NCBI GenBank assembly: GCA_023055355.1
Contig: JALJCS010000029.1
Coordinates: forward strand, 2,604,001-2,668,000
Source of the DNA: Agelaius tricolor
Taxonomy: Eukaryota > Chordata > Aves > Passeriformes > Icteridae
Reading direction: 5' to 3'
Length of the DNA: 64,000 nucleotides
Shown: in pieces, positions 62,441 to 64,000 of the stretch
Layout of the letters: each line of letters opens with the position of its first letter
How positions within the stretch are numbered: the stretch's first letter is position 1
Position numbers and translations under genes: made by a program
The notes under the pieces: generated by a model
What the model was told of the DNA's origin: nothing
The model's input: only the letters and a program-made list of their open reading frames with translations
Databases searched by the model: none

Positions 62441-64000
62441 CTAGCTTCAAGCACTGGCCTTTGAAGGCCTGGCCTTGGCAGATGGCCATGCTCACCTAAC
62501 TCAGTGTGTTCATGAAGATACCCATCACCCCAATTTCTGGACTGCTGCACCAGTCCCCAAAACCCAATCCCACCATCCCCTATCTGCTTGCAAGCTGACT
62601 GGGACAACAACCCCTACACCTCCATGCCTGAAGGGAAGCATTCCCCTCAGGGAAAGTCCCATGTCCTCTGACCCCATTTAACCTCAACATCCCATGCCAC
62701 GGCTAGTCAAGACTCCCCTTCATCAATGCCACCATGAGCCAGCTGTGCCCCAGGACTGACTCCACCTCCTTGCTGAGCACACTGCTGTTTGCTTCCTCCC
62801 CCCCCAGGGACCTTGGAGTCTCCTGGGAAGGAGGGCTGAAGGTCAGGAGATCCCCCAAAACCCACCAGCACCTGTCAGGCTTTTGGGGACTCCATGCCCA
62901 CCCCACCACTGTGTCTCACAGGTCTTTGAAGAGCTCCCATAGGACACAATGTTCCTCCATGCCACCACCTGGCTGTGGCTTCCACAGGTGCTTCCATGTC
63001 TACTCACCCACCACCTTCAGCAAAACAACAGACCAGGGCACAGCAGCACAAAACACAAAACCTTGTGAAATGGGGGGGCTCCCAGATGGCTTTGCCCCCT
63101 TGCTATAAACACCTCTCCATCCCCAAGGATTTCCCAAGCCAAGCCATCTCTGAGCCCTGGGAGGCAGCTTGGGGGTGCAGGAGCAGGCAGGATCCTCCTG
63201 CAGGGCCCCCAGCCCACCCTCAGACACTGTGCTGAGAGCAGAGGAACCTGGGCAGCCTGTGCCCAAAAATGCAGTGAACTCCCTGAGAACTGGGCTCCTC
63301 CCCACCCCCTGCCACTATCTTGGCTGCCTTTCTCTCCACCAAGCAGGGGACACCAGTTGGCCCCTTGGTGGCCAAATCCCAAAGGAAAAAGCCCAAGGCC
63401 GAGTGGTACCGAGCCCCACAGGGACCCACAGGCTACCACCAGCCATGGGCCCAGCACCACTCATCCCACTGGGACCCATTTCCCATTAGTCCCTGCCCCT
63501 GCACTGCTGCCACCACCCCAAAAATCAACTCCTCACCCGAGGACAGGACCCAGAGGAGGGCAAGTCACCTGCCTGTGTGAGTCACCCCACCTGGAAACCC
63601 CAAAGAGGGAACCTGAGCGAGGGTGAGCCCACAAACCCTAAACCCCACGAGGCAGCACCATCTGGATCAACCTCCACCCTACCTCAGCAATAACAGAATC
63701 ATTATTAAAGGAGTAATTAAGCAGGTACAGCTCAATTCACAGCGTGCCTCGACCCAGCAGCAGCACCACGCTGAAATTCCTGCAGCAGGAGTTCCGAAGC
63801 CTGTAGTTTACGGGAGTGCCTGGGGAATTTACAAACAGCAAAGACCAGCTGCTGAAAGGCAGGGTCAAATAGTTCTGGGGGAGAAAATAAGGCTAATTTT
63901 GTCCCTAAAACCACTATGAACGTTCCATTTACGGTGCCAGTACAAAACAGTACGCAGCTACCCAGAAAACAAAATAGTTCTTCTCCTGGAAAGCTCTAAG

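Larger units (their letters stand above)
60368..64000. other. Region upstream of TIRAP
   Basis: Contains a candidate TIRAP exon (61104-61187), a long hairpin (61781-61874) and a CR1 fragment (62350-62440). Otherwise it is unique, moderately GC-rich sequence with no recognisable protein. I saw no FOXRED1 or SRPRA coding exon. Confidence 0.55.

Noticed and set aside
62000..64000. FOXRED1 or SRPRA exons expected upstream of TIRAP
   Set aside because: No frame here matches what I know of these proteins; they probably lie beyond the window.

Overview
This is vertebrate, very probably passerine bird, nuclear DNA. The genes have many small exons with GT/AG splice sites. The interspersed repeats are CR1 LINE 3' ends and several LTRs that look like songbird endogenous retroviruses. 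The GC-rich, gene-dense character and the gene set fit an avian microchromosome region (the equivalent of human 11q24.2 and, from memory, of chicken chromosome 24).

Four protein-coding genes are readable. (1) KIRREL3, + strand, 1353-15261, last four coding exons only: the transmembrane exon, two short cytoplasmic exons and the long terminal exon ending in a PDZ-binding T-H-V. (2) ST3GAL4, - strand, 20379-16978: ten coding exons that join in frame to a 333-residue alpha-2,3-sialyltransferase. A CpG-rich first exon probably lies near 34902. (3) DCPS, - strand, 58659-39408: six coding exons that join to a 324-residue scavenger decapping enzyme with its HIT triad. (4) TIRAP (MAL), - strand, 60319-59245: three coding exons that join to a 220-residue TIR adaptor. 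KIRREL3 and ST3GAL4 converge tail to tail; ST3GAL4, DCPS and TIRAP lie head to tail on the - strand. From memory this order matches mammals, so the block is an ordinary conserved neighbourhood of unrelated functions: neuronal adhesion, glycan sialylation, mRNA cap turnover and TLR signalling.

The rest is intron and intergenic sequence holding CR1 fragments, solo LTRs (one with clean 6-bp target-site duplications), several minisatellites with unit lengths of 12, 19, 40, 41, 171 and about 188 bp, poly-A tracts, CpG islands and candidate regulatory sites. Nothing from about 61900 to the window end is recognisable as a gene; FOXRED1 or SRPRA would be expected beyond it.

I see no undescribed multi-gene system. 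The points most worth a second look are a 94-nt near-perfect hairpin at 61781-61874, an alanine in place of the critical BB-loop proline of TIRAP together with loss of a disulfide cysteine, possible N-terminal extensions of ST3GAL4 and TIRAP created by upstream exons, and a three-copy ~188-bp tandem array beside the ST3GAL4 promoter whose copies keep a similar open frame.
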